Below are positions 45,301 to 57,200 of a stretch of DNA of 64,000 bases, piece after piece. The stretch is from NCBI GenBank assembly GCA_017506865.1, contig JAFCMP010000357.1:377001-441000 (forward strand), read 5' to 3'. The translations under genes were made by a program, and so were the position numbers. Below the pieces are notes generated by a model. It saw only the letters and a program-made list of their open reading frames with translations, made no database searches and was not told the DNA's origin. This DNA comes from Tribonema minus (lineage: Eukaryota > Sar > Xanthophyceae > Tribonematales > Tribonemataceae). Every line of letters starts with the position of its first letter. Position 1 is the first letter of the stretch.

Positions 45301-48300
45301 CATGAGCTGACATGGCTTTGATACTTTTGGAGCCAAGCGCTTGGGGGGCTGGTCCTCTCAGGCCGTGAGCTGACGCGGTCATCAGGCTTCAGGTACAGAA
45401 CCTCCATGATCCCGCGCTCATGTGTTCATGTGCACATGGGAGCAGCATCATTTCTAGCATATTATTTCAGGCGCTTACTTCTATGCGATTTGGTTGACAT
45501 GAGCCAGCGTGGCTTTGAGAATATATCGCGGGTCACATGCGCTCGTTGTCGACCCACACCAGGTTCTGTTTGCAGCGGTTCATACGACGAGCACTGACTA
45601 CGCTCATGCCTCAATAGGCATTGTGGTGCCTCATGGCTTATGGCTGGCAACATGTGGACATGTGTTGTAAGGTCACCCATTCTGTAACTATCCAATCCCG
45701 CAAACAGCTATGGCATCCGGGGGGGCACATACAACTGTCTCTTAAGTCAGTGTGCAGTATGTGTACCATGTCGTACTTCAGTTGAAGTATCGGAAGACGT
45801 GTGTGACTGTGCCGCAAAGTGCGTGCGTGCAGACCTTGAAGTGCCGCTGATGCTGCGCAAGTCGAGTGTGGTCACGCGCGCACCGCAAGTCGTGGAGAAG
45901 TATATAGTGTCATTGGTTTTGCAATGCGCCGGTCGACTGCAGGTCATGACTTGTTGCATAAGTCCCAACCTGCTGCGATGGCACATGAGGCTCAGGTGCG
46001 GGCCATTGCAACACGCATTCATGGCCAACTAGTCTAGTAATGCATTCGCCTGCTTAGAAGTGCGCCCTGATCTCGCGTAGGGCCAGCTCTCTTGCTATGC
46101 TTTATCAACAACAGCAAGTCAATGCAGGCCACAAACTCGGCCATCTCATTCACCGCCCCTTCTTCAACCCGTGACGCTCCACTCCGCCACAGCGCGCGAG
46201 TCACCTCGCTGCTCGACGTCATCGAGGACGTGGCCCAGGGCTCCTACCACCGCACGCAAGTGCGCGCCTCCCCCCCCCCCCCCAACGGAACCCCCAAGAC
46301 CCCCAAGAGCTACCCTGCGACCCCCGTGGCGACCGCCAAACCCCCCCTCAAAACCCCCTCATCCCCAGCGCTCAGCGTCGCAAGCGGCGCCGCCGAGAAG
46401 TTGCTGGGAGACGCGGGAGTTGAAGATGATGAGAGCGGGGGGGTCGTCGAGGAGAGCGAACGGGTGATAGAGTTTGACGGCGTGCCTCTGACGACGCCCA
46501 ATGGCGACGTGTTGGTGCGCAGCCTTACGTTCAGGGTGGAGTCGGGCATGAACGTGCTCGTGGCGGGGCCCAACGGATGCGGTGAGTAGGGTCAAACCCT
46601 AGCTAGCGGATGCAGATAGTCATCAAACCTTACTAGAGCGTAGCCGACGGATGCAGTCAGTGCGCCAAACCCTACTTAGCTAGTGGGTGCAGAGAGTCCC
46701 CAAACCCTAGAGCGTAGCCAACGGATGCGGTGAGTGGTCAAACCCTACTTAGCTAGTGGACGCCGAGAGTCCCCAAACCCTAGAGCGTAGCCAACGGATG
46801 CGGTGAGTAGCCAAGCCCTACTTATCTCGTGGACGCAGAGAGTCCCCAATCTCTAGGGCGTAGCCAAACCCTGGCCAATGGACGCGGTGAGCTGGCTGTT
46901 AAACCCTTGCTAGCCCTAAGTGGCTGTGTTGCCTGCATGTTGCGATATGTGAGCATGGGCCGTGCACGCCGTTAAAGCGCTTGAGGTCATCGCTCAGGTT
47001 TCAGGCATGCAGATGGGAAGCGTAGTTTGTAGAGTTGCATCTGCTGTCCATGTCTGCTGTAAGTGTGTGTAGATACGGGGTGACATGGGCAAGTGGGTGA
47101 GTGAAGGTTGATACTTGCAGTGGAGCATTCGCCTTGCTGTGCAGCTGGTGTGCACTACGGTCATCCCTGCAGTCTCAGGACTTCATTGTCAGTAGTGGTC
47201 TGCTTCTGTGCATCATTTCACACAACAAAGCCGAAAACAGTGTACCCGTGCAACGCTGCTGTTCATGTTCCTCATTACGATTACCACGCAATCTGGGAAA
47301 GGCACAGGTGCCTGCGACAGATATGGTCAAGTTATTGCAGGTGTTAGAAGTATGCATCACACTCTCATAGTCCCCGCATGGCTGACAGTGCGAACTGCGC
47401 CTTGCGCAGCACTCTCCGCTGCAGCCCTACAGTCTCACCACAATGTCCTGCATGCGCCATGCATAGTCTTGACCACGCCTGCCTATCTCACGCGTGCAGG
47501 CAAGAGCTCCCTTTTCCGATTACTTGGCGGCCTCTGGCCAGTCCGAGGAGGGCGTCTGGTGAAGCCCATGCGGAGCAAGATGTTCTACGTTCCACAACGG
47601 CCATATTTAGCGTTGGGTAGCCTGAGGGAGCAGGTGCTGTACCCCCAAGCGGTGGACTCGCGCGCACCGGCAGCAGACGATGAACACCTTCTGGCAGTCA
47701 TGCAACAGGTGCAGTTCACCTTAAGGGTCAAATTTGCAAATTTGCACGTTGAACGATGTGATGCCGCTACATGATGGCTTCACAGCGGCGACACACTGAC
47801 AAGTTGAAGTACCATAGCTCATGCCATGTATGTGGTGACGCTCCTGTTGTGCTCAGCAAGTGTGTACTATGGCTCAGTGCACACGGATTCGGTCATCGCG
47901 CCTGTGCTCGTGTATGTCTCGTGGGGCCACAGTGATGCGGCTTCAACAACACTGCAGGGACCTCTGCGTTCCACACAGCAGGATGCCGACGAATTGCGAT
48001 CAGTCATGACCTGCAGCTGCTGTTTACGCAGACTAGTGTTGAAGAGGCTGCCACAGGACACATGTGTACACACGTGTACACGCCGGACAGTGCATGGCTG
48101 TCGCAAGGCGCACTGTTCACGTTGCTGACACCACCACCTCCCTTCTTGACAGGTGAAGCTGGAGTATCTGCTAGACCGTGAGGGCGGTTGGGATGCGGTC
48201 AAAGACTGGGCGGACGTGCTCAGCGGCGGCGAGAAGCAGCGCCTGGCCATGGCCCGCATGCTGTACAACAAGCCGCTGTTTGCCATTCTTGACGGTGAGT

Positions 48301-48918
48301 GGAGCGTCGCGCGCTTTCACTTGCCGCGGCGGCCAACAACGCTGAGCACTACTAACTGGTGCATGTCTCGAGCCATGGCATCTACCGCATGGTCCCAGTT
48401 TTGGGCGAGATAGCGTAAAAACGATGCTTATAGCCCAGCATATCAACAGCAGAATTGGGTCACGCCATTCCACTGCTAGCTTGCCGCGTATTTCGTGTGT
48501 GCGTTCTCCCTGCATGTCGCAGGCGGGCAGAGACGTTGTTGGATGTGAATCCCTGAAGGCGCTGCTTCAAATGCCCAGCAGGCAGTGGACTGTTGCAGTC
48601 GCAACTTCCTGAAAAATGCATGCTGCCTGAGCGCACGCTCTTTTGAAGTTCAACCGGTGCCAAACTGTCAGCAGTATTTTGTATAATTTCTTCGTTCCAT
48701 GCCGTTGCTGCGGTGTTGCTGCAGAGTGCACCAGCGCCGTGAGCGTGGACGTCGAAGGCTCCATCTATACGCTCGCGCGAGAGCTGGGCATCACGCTCTT
48801 CACCGTGTCACATAGGCGCAGTCTCTGGCAGTACCACGACTTCCTGCTGATGTTTGACGGCAGGGGAGGGTACGAGTTCAAGCGAATTTCGGACCAGGAG
48901 CAGGCCTTTGGGTCTTGA
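39330..48918 (+). CDS. ABCD: Peroxisomal ABC half-transporter, subfamily D (PMP70/ALDP type)
   Basis: Moves fatty acyl-CoA into peroxisomes as a dimer. Twelve exons: 39330-39429, 39654-39866, 40395-40575, 41492-41570, 42452-42661, 43140-43280, 44168-44308, 45089-45186, 46193-46581, 47500-47708, 48153-48294, 48725-48918; 2097 bases, 698 residues, all phases matching. The membrane domain contains [19 protein letters not shown] and the EAA-like [16 protein letters not shown] typical of subfamily D. The nucleotide-binding domain has Walker A GPNGCG/KSS split by intron 9, [21 protein letters not shown], signature LSGGEKQR, and Walker B AILD/ECTSAVS split by intron 11, then TVSHRRSL. No catalytic residue is missing. 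Four introns (after exons 5, 8 and 9, and before exon 6) carry duplicates of the exon border. Confidence 0.97.
42706..42775 (+). repeat. Duplicated exon 5 segment in the following ABCD intron
   Basis: Seventy bases starting CTACAGCCTCATTGC and ending AGCCGACGGGGCT copy exon 5 at 42568-42637. The middle has diverged; the last 29 bases are nearly identical. The copy stops before the donor. Confidence 0.92.
43066..43177 (+). repeat. Duplicated acceptor border of ABCD exon 6, with telomeric repeat between
   Basis: The copy CAGGAGGGCGTGTGCCGGCA (43066 on) precedes the true border TAGGAGGGCGTGTACCGGCA (43137 on). Both continue CGTCAA..G.CG.CTCAT. Between them sits CCCTAACCCTAACCCC (43106-43127). 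The copy keeps the AG and could serve as an acceptor. Confidence 0.92.
44345..44487 (+). repeat. Dispersed repeat R1, copy 2
   Basis: In ABCD intron 7. Matches copy 4 from TACTxxTGGATATGxTGxCAC through TTTGACTCxTGGCCA and the core TGGTGGAAGGCACTTGCG to GATCTTTTGATTxGTTTCCATG. Confidence 0.85.
45127..45540 (+). repeat. 206-base tandem duplication across the ABCD exon 8 donor
   Basis: The end of exon 8 with its donor (45127-45190, ...CAGGCTTCAG/GTACAT) is repeated at 45333-45396 (...CAGGCTTCAG/GTACAG). Intron landmarks follow in both units (CATGTGCACATGGGAG.AGC, TTGACATGAGC/GACATGAGC, GTGGCTTTGA.A), so exon and intron parts were duplicated together. Confidence 0.93.
46571..46892 (+). repeat. 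Walker-A donor array in ABCD intron 9
   Basis: The true exon end CCAACGGATGCG/GTGAGT (through 46587) is repeated with intact GTGAGT/GTGAGC at 46718-46735, 46791-46808 and 46875-46892 (as CCAATGGACGCG), with weaker traces at about 46605 and 46648. Units of 73-84 bases contain AAACCCTA and GAGAGTCCCC. The copied exon codes for part of the ATP-binding loop. Confidence 0.95.
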
Positions 48919-49174
48919 TGCCCCAAGACTTCCTCCAGTTGACGGAGGCCCTGATACAAAACACATGTGAATATACGCAGGCGTTATTGCTCTGCACCTG
49001 TGCTTGCTAATGTGTTCTCCTTGCACCTGCAGTTCTTCTGCAGTAGAGCGCGCGTCCCCACTTTTGATGCCCGACTTCAACTGTGAGTTCAAGTTGATGT
49101 TGCGTTTTGTTTGAAGTTTTGTCCACGTCACGTTTCTGTATCGTGCATGACTGAGAGTGAGCTTTAGCGATACC

Positions 49175-52100
49175 ATGCGAGCGCTAAGCCTCTCGTGTCT
49201 TGCGTCCTTGGGGTTGGTCAGTCGTATCGCCGCCTTCACGGCTGTGGCGCCCTGCCAGGCGCCTTTGGCCAGGCGCAGTTCGGTCAGATCTCGATCAGCC
49301 ATAAGGACAGCAGAAGCGGAATCTGTGCCGACGCCTGTGCTGAGCTGGACTGATTTGGGTGCTGCACTTGCCGAGGGCGATGGTCTGAAGGTGAAGCAGG
49401 CTCTAGATGGCTTGAAAGAGGCGGGGGAAACACGATTATGGGACAGTGTGACGATGTGAGTCAAGCCCGCTTGCATCAACTCTCTTCTTAGCAGATGCTT
49501 GCATGCTGTGCTGTGCACGCTACGCTGTGCGTCCTCTTCGCCTGGCTCCTGCCTAGTCCACACTATTGCATAATGTAATTGAGAGATCGCCAAGAGCTTC
49601 AGCTGAAGGCCACTTGGTGCGCTCTGCGCTTGCGCCACAAGCAGGTTCTACCAGCGCTACACTCTGGTAGAGATGATGGCTGCGACGGGCATTCGCGGCG
49701 ACATCATCGACAAGCTAGGCCTCAATGGCCGGCGAGACATCGACAGGATCGCATTCATCTTGTTTGGCTTGGTGGTGGGATCATTTCTGAGCTCGACCAG
49801 CCTCATTGAGTTCCTGCCAGGGCCTGACATTGTCAGGTTCACCGCATCATGGGTGATTGCTTTCATACCATATGGATTTCTCACGCTGGGCATCGCAAAG
49901 CCGGCGCTGCTGCAGAAGTCGCTGGTCAAGGCGTTTTCTGTCAACCCGGAGTATCGGGAGAGGCTTGCGAGGTGAGCGAGCAGCAGCTTACTCTGATATC
50001 GTAAAAAACATTGTGTTGCCATGCGTCACTCTGATCATTCAAGGGTCATATCATGCACGCCGAAGCTTGTGTAGTATTGGCGTTGAGTTATTACTAATAG
50101 TCTACGTTGTGTGTAATGCGTTGATCCTTCGTGATAACAAAACCATGCCGCATCGCTCTGCGCATCGCCTTTGCAAATGCCAGCAGATGACAGCTCCGAA
50201 AGCCGGCAATGCAACATATTCGTCACGGCAGATCCAAGTGTCTTGTCCATGCATGAGTGCGGCCTTTTTGCACTCATGCACAATGCCTCTGTCAGTACAC
50301 CGTTTGGTACAAACGTACTTCACTTTTATGGTACACCTGCGGACTTGCGAGTACAATCATCTCTGCAGACTTGCGAGTACACTTTCCTCCTGGCATTGTC
50401 AGGCTGCATATCGCTGCCACTTACTACGCCATTGCACAGGCTACACACTCATTGGTGTAAGCAAACCCTCAATGACATTGGAGGTTTTTGAGTTGAAGCG
50501 ATCCTGGCAACTGACATGTTGTACATAATTTGGTCTTGTGGTGGTAAAACATGAGTGAAAATTGCTGCAGTCACCTGACACAAGCTGGCAGTAATGCGCA
50601 GATACTACATTCAGAGCATGTTGGCCGTCTACATGGCTTTTACCGATCGTCTGCTACTTCCAGCCATACGCAAAGGACAAGCTCATCACGCTGTAGAACC
50701 TTTATGACACCTCGTACGTTTTTCACCACCATGTTTCAAGCACAATGTTGAGCTACTTAGTGTGTGCTGTTTGATGAGATGTGTGTTGAAACACGCAGCG
50801 GCCAAGATGCCTACCCTGTACCTGGGTTTGAACTTTAGTGCCTCAAGATATACGGCGTAGTGAACTCACACTCCAGAAGGATGAAGCAGATATGCCTCAG
50901 CATCTGTGTGTGTCTTGTAGGCATCAGCAAGATGCAGCCTGTACCTGCTGACATGCACTTTTCGCAGGTGTCAAACGCACACACAGAGTCGACTATTTGC
51001 ACTACGTGTTCGATAGCACTCCCATGTCTTACTTCACATACAAATTACTGAACGATGGCGCATACTTCGAAGTATACCGTTTCAACGGGCAGAATTCATG
51101 TATCCCATACTTGAAGTAGATGTTTGCATTCAAGGGTACTGGCAGAAATTTTCAGCAGTTTTGTACTGTTTTGTTCATGTGTACAAGCTGCAGTGCAATG
51201 GTACAGTTACTGGTGACTGCCCATTGCAGAAGACACTGGTGCAAGGCTTTATCAGGGACATTGTCAGAAACACCTTCACCAGTGACACATGTAAGGGCGC
51301 ACACATACATACATACATACATACATGCCCACATACAAAAGTAACCATTGTCATGCACTCGCTGCTCGCGCAGACACGAAGCGGGGCACTTTCTGGTGGG
51401 TTACCTCTGCGGCATGCCCATAGAGAGCTACCAGGCGGACTCCGTCACCAATGCGGTGGCGTTCTTTCCCGCGTTCTACAGCTCTGACGCGATGCTGCGG
51501 CGCATACCGGAGCCGGAGCTGCTGCGGCTAGCCGCCGTATCGCTGGGGGGGATTGTTGCGGAGTGCTTGCGGTTTGGGACGAGCGAGGGGGGGTATGCGG
51601 ATCTGATGCAGCTTAACGCGCTGCTGCGGTGCGGCGAGGAGAGGCTGTCGGACAGGGAGCAGCAGGTCAGTGCTCAGCAGTGGGAAGGGGGGTGGTATGT
51701 TGATGCTGCACCTCACAGACAGGGAGCAGCAGGGCAGTGTTCAGGCGCAGGCAGGGATGGTATGTATTCACTCTGCAAGGGATGGTATGCGTTTATGAAG
51801 TGAGTCTTGTGAGGCTCACGGACAGGGAGCAGCAGGTCAGTGCTCAGCAGCTGGAAGGGGCTGGTACGTATTGCTGCAAGGCATGGTTTGTATTCGCGAA
51901 GCGAACTTTGTGAGGCTCTTGGATAGGGAGCAGCAGGTCAGTGCTCAGCAGCAGGAAGGGATGATAACATATTTAAGTTGAGCTGCAAGGGATGGTATGC
52001 ATCTACGCTGCGGATTTGTCCGTGAGGCTCACGGACAGGGAGCAACAGGTCAGTGTTCAGCAGCAGCGGCGGCAGCAGCATCAGCAGCGGCAGCAGCATC

Positions 52101-53210
52101 AGCAGCGGCAGCAGCAGCAAAGGATGGCAATCACAATGCAAATGTTGCATTTGGCTCCTGTATGACCACAGTCATGAGCCTTGATGACAGAGCGGGTTCA
52201 TTGGACTTATCGTAAATTCAGCGTTCAAGTCTGTATATATAGGCATTAGAGCTGGAAATCGTGCTCCAATGTACATATGCTGTTGGCGGTTTTTGCAAAG
52301 ATAGTGCGCCTTGCGGAACTTTCAAGATGACTGCTCGAACACTGGGTGCCATCGGGCAGACAATGTTTTCGCACACAGCTTGTGCGACATGCGCCTTATT
52401 CAATCACAAAGGTCGCCCCGGCGTGACTGAACAAGAAGATGACAGTTGACAGGCAAACTTGTGCCATGGCGGTTTCCAAAGCTTTTCTAAGCATTGCGTA
52501 CATGGTGAAAACCTGCAGATTATACCAGGGACCTGGGCTTAGACGCAGTAGACGCCCGAGTAACCAGCGCAAGTAGAAAAGTGTGATGCTTGCACCTGCC
52601 TGTTCGATACGGGCGTTCTGATTTTTTGTACAAGTCATGATCTTGTCACAGGCGCTGATGTCTGCATTGACCAATACTGTCAAGGCTGCGCAGCTTCTGT
52701 GAGCTGTGCTTCGGCGCATCGCCCATCAGCACACCTGTGCATGTATGTATATTGCCCCCCCCTGCCATCAACCGTGGTTTCTGGCCATGGCCTGGGCGAA
52801 TGCCGACATTTCAGATTACTGTGAAGTATATGAGGCCATAACGCAGTGAGGGAACTAGTGTAGCCCCCTGGTAGCCCACTGCACAGGTGTTGCATGACAA
52901 TGCTGACATTTGATCATCAATGGTTGCCTCAACACGCAGTGCGAGACATACTTGACCTCCCTCTCAATTAACAATGCAGTCAATTGGATGGTCAATGGGT
53001 GGCGCATATGCGTATGCAATGCACGGTCTAAAACCCCTGCAACCCAATTTGCAATTTGCGCTGGTGCCGCAGGATCGCGTGCGCTTTGCGGCTGTCATGG
53101 CGCACTCATACCTCAAAACGCATGGCGATGCGTTGGATCGATTGACAGCGGCGGTGCAGCGGAGCGCCAGCGTCACGGACTGCATACGCGCCATTGAGGA
53201 TCGTGCATAG
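49175..53210 (+). CDS. Plastid membrane metalloprotease-like protein (HEAGH, VIR3/M41-like, no AAA domain)
   Basis: Four exons, 49175-49455, 49645-49971, 51374-51665 and 53073-53210, sum to 1038 bases, 345 residues, all phases matching. The N-terminus MRALSLSCLASLGLVSRIAAF..AP resembles a signal peptide followed by an F-containing plastid transit start, as in bipartite leaders of secondary plastids. Two membrane segments follow (IAFILFGLVVGSFL; FTASWVIAFIPYGFLTLGIA). Then comes RHEAGHFLVGYLCGMPI, created by a splice junction, carrying the zinc-binding HExxH; GGIVAECLRFGTSEGGYAD matches the helix that gives the third ligand in FtsH-type (M41) peptidases. The end is ASVTDCIRAIEDRA. Plants have similar AAA-less proteins (VIRESCENT3 group) needed for chloroplast development. 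The N-terminal ATG is supported by the leader. Intron 3 carries a donor array. Confidence 0.85.
51063..51074. repeat. Palindrome TACTTCGAAGTA (copy 3)
   Basis: Perfect 12-base palindrome in intron 2 of the metalloprotease-like gene, identical to those at 8993 and 28157. Confidence 0.7.
51651..52120 (+). repeat. Donor-border array in intron 3 of the metalloprotease-like gene
   Basis: The true end of exon 3, GACAGGGAGCAGCAG/GTCAGT (51651 on), is repeated at 51718 (GT changed to GG), 51821, 51922 and 52034, each followed by GCTCAGCAG or GTTCAG and GGAAGGG-type sequence. Three of the four copies keep GGTCAGT. The array ends in a CAGCAGCGG triplet repeat (52060-52120). Confidence 0.95.
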
Positions 53211-54247
53211 GGCGGCGTGTCAGCGCTTCTGAGCATCATGCGTGACTGATTGGATTGGAAAAGGGAGCGTTGTGGTCTGTGGTTAGGGTTAGAAGTATGT
53301 CTCCCATATACGCCACCACCGCTGTGTTTACTAATAGATGTCTATCACACGCTACGACAGTATTTTCTACATGCATACCTTCTTGGTCGTGGCGTTAGCC
53401 AAGCCTGGCCTGTACACCATGCGACCGTCGCACTATCCTGTCATGATCGGCGCGAATTCCTGCACGTGTAACCAATGCTGCGGCGTGATCATGCGTGAAG
53501 CAATACAATGTGCTGTCCATCACACACAAAAGGCCACTGCCCCCCCTGGCTGACATAAATGCCCCCCTGCTTTGGGACTTGGTTTGTTCAATGCTGCGGA
53601 CAGGGTGTGTGGCGGTGACAGGGGGCAGCTGTCGGATCTATTCAGAGCTGTAAGTGTTACTGAGCGGATAGGGTGTGTGTGGCGGTGTAGGACAGAATTC
53701 GGGGCCTGTTTCGACGGTTGGGATTAGGGTTCGGAGCCACTTCCCTTTGGAGGGTTGAACGGGTGATGCCTTGCGAGAGGGAAGTGGGCACAAACAAATC
53801 AAGAAGTGAACATCAACGCGGAGGTATCAGGCGGCGTTCAGCAGGCGGACGCAATGGGGGAAGGTGAGAGCCGCTGTTCCCAGCGTGACCCAGTAAGACG
53901 CCGGGTGTCGGCGGGCTGGCGCCATCCGCCATGCGGCTTCGATCTTCAGTGGTTGATGCCGTTCATGGGAGCACAGCTGCGTGTCGTGCAGAATTGGAGT
54001 GTACAAATCTCATGCGTGGGCTGGGCAACACTTTTCCGAGCCCGCAGCCACCTGTCGGTGCCACTCTTGGTACAAAAATCACCTTCAACCAACCGAGGCC
54101 CATCGCGCTTTTCTGGATCGGGTGGCCCAGAGCAGCCAATATCAAGCTCTCTTTGGCGACGGCTGTCCCAAGTGGTCTGCACGAGGCCCCCTCGCTTCCT
54201 CAGCTGACGTGTTGTGCGACCATCTCTGTTCGCCTTGCTCGCTGCCG
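53211..54247. other. Intergenic; promoter side of the RRM gene
   Basis: Contains GGTTAGGGTTAG at 53281 and a degenerate tandem of ACAGGGTGTGTGGCGGTG near 53605 and 53670. A 232-codon plus frame (53931-54629) reads through the first RRM exon in the wrong frame and is not called. Confidence 0.45.
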
Positions 54248-57200
54248 ATGGCAGCTAACAACAGGACCGTGTTTGTTGGCAACCTATCTTGGAACACGAC
54301 CTCGGAGGAGCTGCGAGACTTTATGGCGAGCCAGGGGGAGATCGTCAGCTCTGAGGTTCAGTGCCATGCTGACTCCGGGCGCTCCAAAGGCTGGGGGTGA
54401 GTGGACCGACTCGTACTGCGATGAACTCTCGGAGGCGTTTATCCTATCCCTCGGCCCTGCATGGCGACAGGCTTCTTGTTCATGCAGCACTGGGGCTGCC
54501 ACGATGAAGGAAAGTCGTGCTTATGGGACCAACTCCGACATGCAATCTTCCTTTTTGGCTGTCCAGAGCTGTGTTGGTTGTTATGGCACGGTCTCCGTCG
54601 CTGATGCCAATGCCAATGCGGGGCTGTGACGCCGGCAGTGGTTCGCCCACAGCTGTGTACACATACGCATGCAGAACATATAGTGATACAACTTCTGGTC
54701 GACATGATGATATATGAATATTTGTCACCCTTGTTTGCTGAAACCTTGCACACCGCTGCTAACCATGTAAACTACAGAGTTCTACTTTGTATAGGCTAGA
54801 GCATTGAAGCATGGTGCTGCCATCTGAGCGACTGAAAGACCCTCTGTTACGCCCCGGCCGCAACAGCTGCAGCTTCAGTGGAAGCATTGCCGAAGAAAAC
54901 CTTGGGCTGTCCAGGAATGAACCTGGTTCATGGTTGCATTATGTGTAGCATACATGCATCGCCGTAAGCAGTCTTCTTTGTGTGAGTGAGCTCAGCAAGC
55001 AACCCGCTGCCTCACTTTTCAGGTCAGCGTAGCAGTGCTCAAGTGGAGCTAGAGTTGCGCCAACATGAAGTGCTAATGCTGCCTACATGCCACTGTTAGA
55101 GTGCACGACCATTGCACGCTGGCAACCATCATCTGTGTGGCTGCTTGAAGTTTTTTTGAAAGTGTCGCATGCCATAGATATCCTGAGCTGGCCTCTCGCA
55201 TCTAAAGGTCTGATTTGAGAGCAGGAATGCTGCGCCTGACCCATCACCGAGTTTCAGTGAGCAGCAACACTGGCATATTGAGATTGGCACACAACTGCTT
55301 GGATGAAACTTTCTTGTTGAAAGGAAAGGAGCAGCAATCTCAAAACATGTAGCTACAGCAAAGCTTACAGCATTATTCCTGTTGAAGTCAAGTCTGGAGC
55401 TTTGCGGTACAAAACATTCTGATGTAAGTTTGATCGAGTCTGCTGCGATAGTCTAATCCAAGCCTCAACAGGTCTCGTGCTGTGCCTTCCAGCTTAACAT
55501 TGGGGCCAATTGGCAACAGCAAGAGATTGAAAATCTGATGGGCTAAGCGCTTAGCCCTCCAGTTCAACATAGGTGCATCAACGTTCGCTGACACACAAGT
55601 CCGACTTGGTAGTCAGCAGTACTCAATTACAGAACAACGACATCTTTCTCAGCCCTCATACTGGATGCATCAATATCTGGAGCTAGCTTTGCAGTGTGTA
55701 TTTGGGCATGCACGAGCTCCACGTGATTGGGTATGTTGAGACTGCTGGCAAGTGTGCGCTTTGCATGGTGTCGCACCATTGGTGTGCCATCAGAAGTGTA
55801 AGTTCTTCACAAGCGCACGCCCATCACCTGTGTGCCTTGGACTGCCATTTTCAGCCCAACATCACCCCCCAGCGAGTGGCTCTTGACAGCTTTCACATCT
55901 GTCATGCACTGAGAATTCCTTGCTATGTCTGTCATGCACTGAGACTTCCTTGCTATGTCGTGCAGCAAAAGTGATGCTGACTTTGTCACATTGTCAGCGA
56001 CGCCCCGTGCTCGTGATTGATCTCTCAACAACCTTGCGCTCCCTGACCTAATATGTCACCCCCTCCCCCAACTTCAACTTCAACTCACAGGCTCGTCCAG
56101 TACAGCACGCCCGAGGAAGCCACGGCGGCCATCGAACTCCTCAACAACGCAGACCTGGGGGGGCGGTCAGTTCACCTCAGATTCGACCGCACCACCATTG
56201 AGACCAGCGGCGGCTTTGCGGTGTTTGTTGGCAACCTGCCGTGGAGCGTCACCGACCTGGACCTGACGGCGCTCTTTGCAAAGTTCAACCCGTTCGACGC
56301 GCACGTGAAGACCAACATGACGGGCCGCAGCAGGTGATTGAAGCCCGGTAGTAGGGCTTGGGCCTGAGTGTTAGGGCTACATGGGGCTTGTGTGACAGAG
56401 GACCGAGTTGGATCGTGGGCTCTGCCAGCAGCCCTTGCATTAGGTTTTGTATGGGAGTGAGGCAGTGTGTACAGGTGTGGCGGCTTACATAGCTCGCTTT
56501 GGCGATACAACACGGTAACTTCTGTAAGGTGCTTGCGTGCACAGTCGCCATGGATGCCGAACCATCGCATAGGTTGGCTTTGGCTTTGGCTGTGTGTCCA
56601 TGTGTATGGGTTTGCATAGTCAAGGTCGTTAGTGCATGGCTATCACACATTTGTTGAAACTTTGGATTTACCGCCATCTGGCATGGGGGCGAGAATCGGC
56701 CTTTGAGCCTCTGCATTCCTCCAATTATGCCTCTGAAGAACTTCATACTTGAAGTCCACAAACAAGGTACCATTTTTTTCAGCTGCTGTCCTGACCTACA
56801 TTGTCTTGTTCTGCTTTGTCAAGTCCTGCACGTATGGTGTACTCCGTGCACGCAACATGGTTCATGGTAATGAATCGTGTATCATGGAGATGCCAGCACG
56901 ATAACATTATGCATCAAATTTCACGCATGGCTTCTGATGCCATCGCTGGCAGCGGCTTCAGTTCCGCCAGAAGGCTGAGCAAGAATCCATGTTTGTGCTA
57001 CATACACAACCAGACAGCATGTGCGGCGGTAGTCAGTGGAGCTTCACACCATCTTGGCTGACTTTGCTTTGGTGCCATCACCTTGCCCCAACCGCCTTGT
57101 GCAGAGGATTTGGCATTCTCCGGTTTCATTCCCCGGAGGAGGGCCGTGAGGCCATTGAGGCCATGAACGGCTTTGAGATTGAGGGCCGGCACATACAGGT

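Noticed and set aside
53931..54629. 232-codon plus-strand open frame upstream of and across the first RRM exon
   Set aside because: It reads the confirmed RRM exon in a different frame and continues through its intron; no motif.
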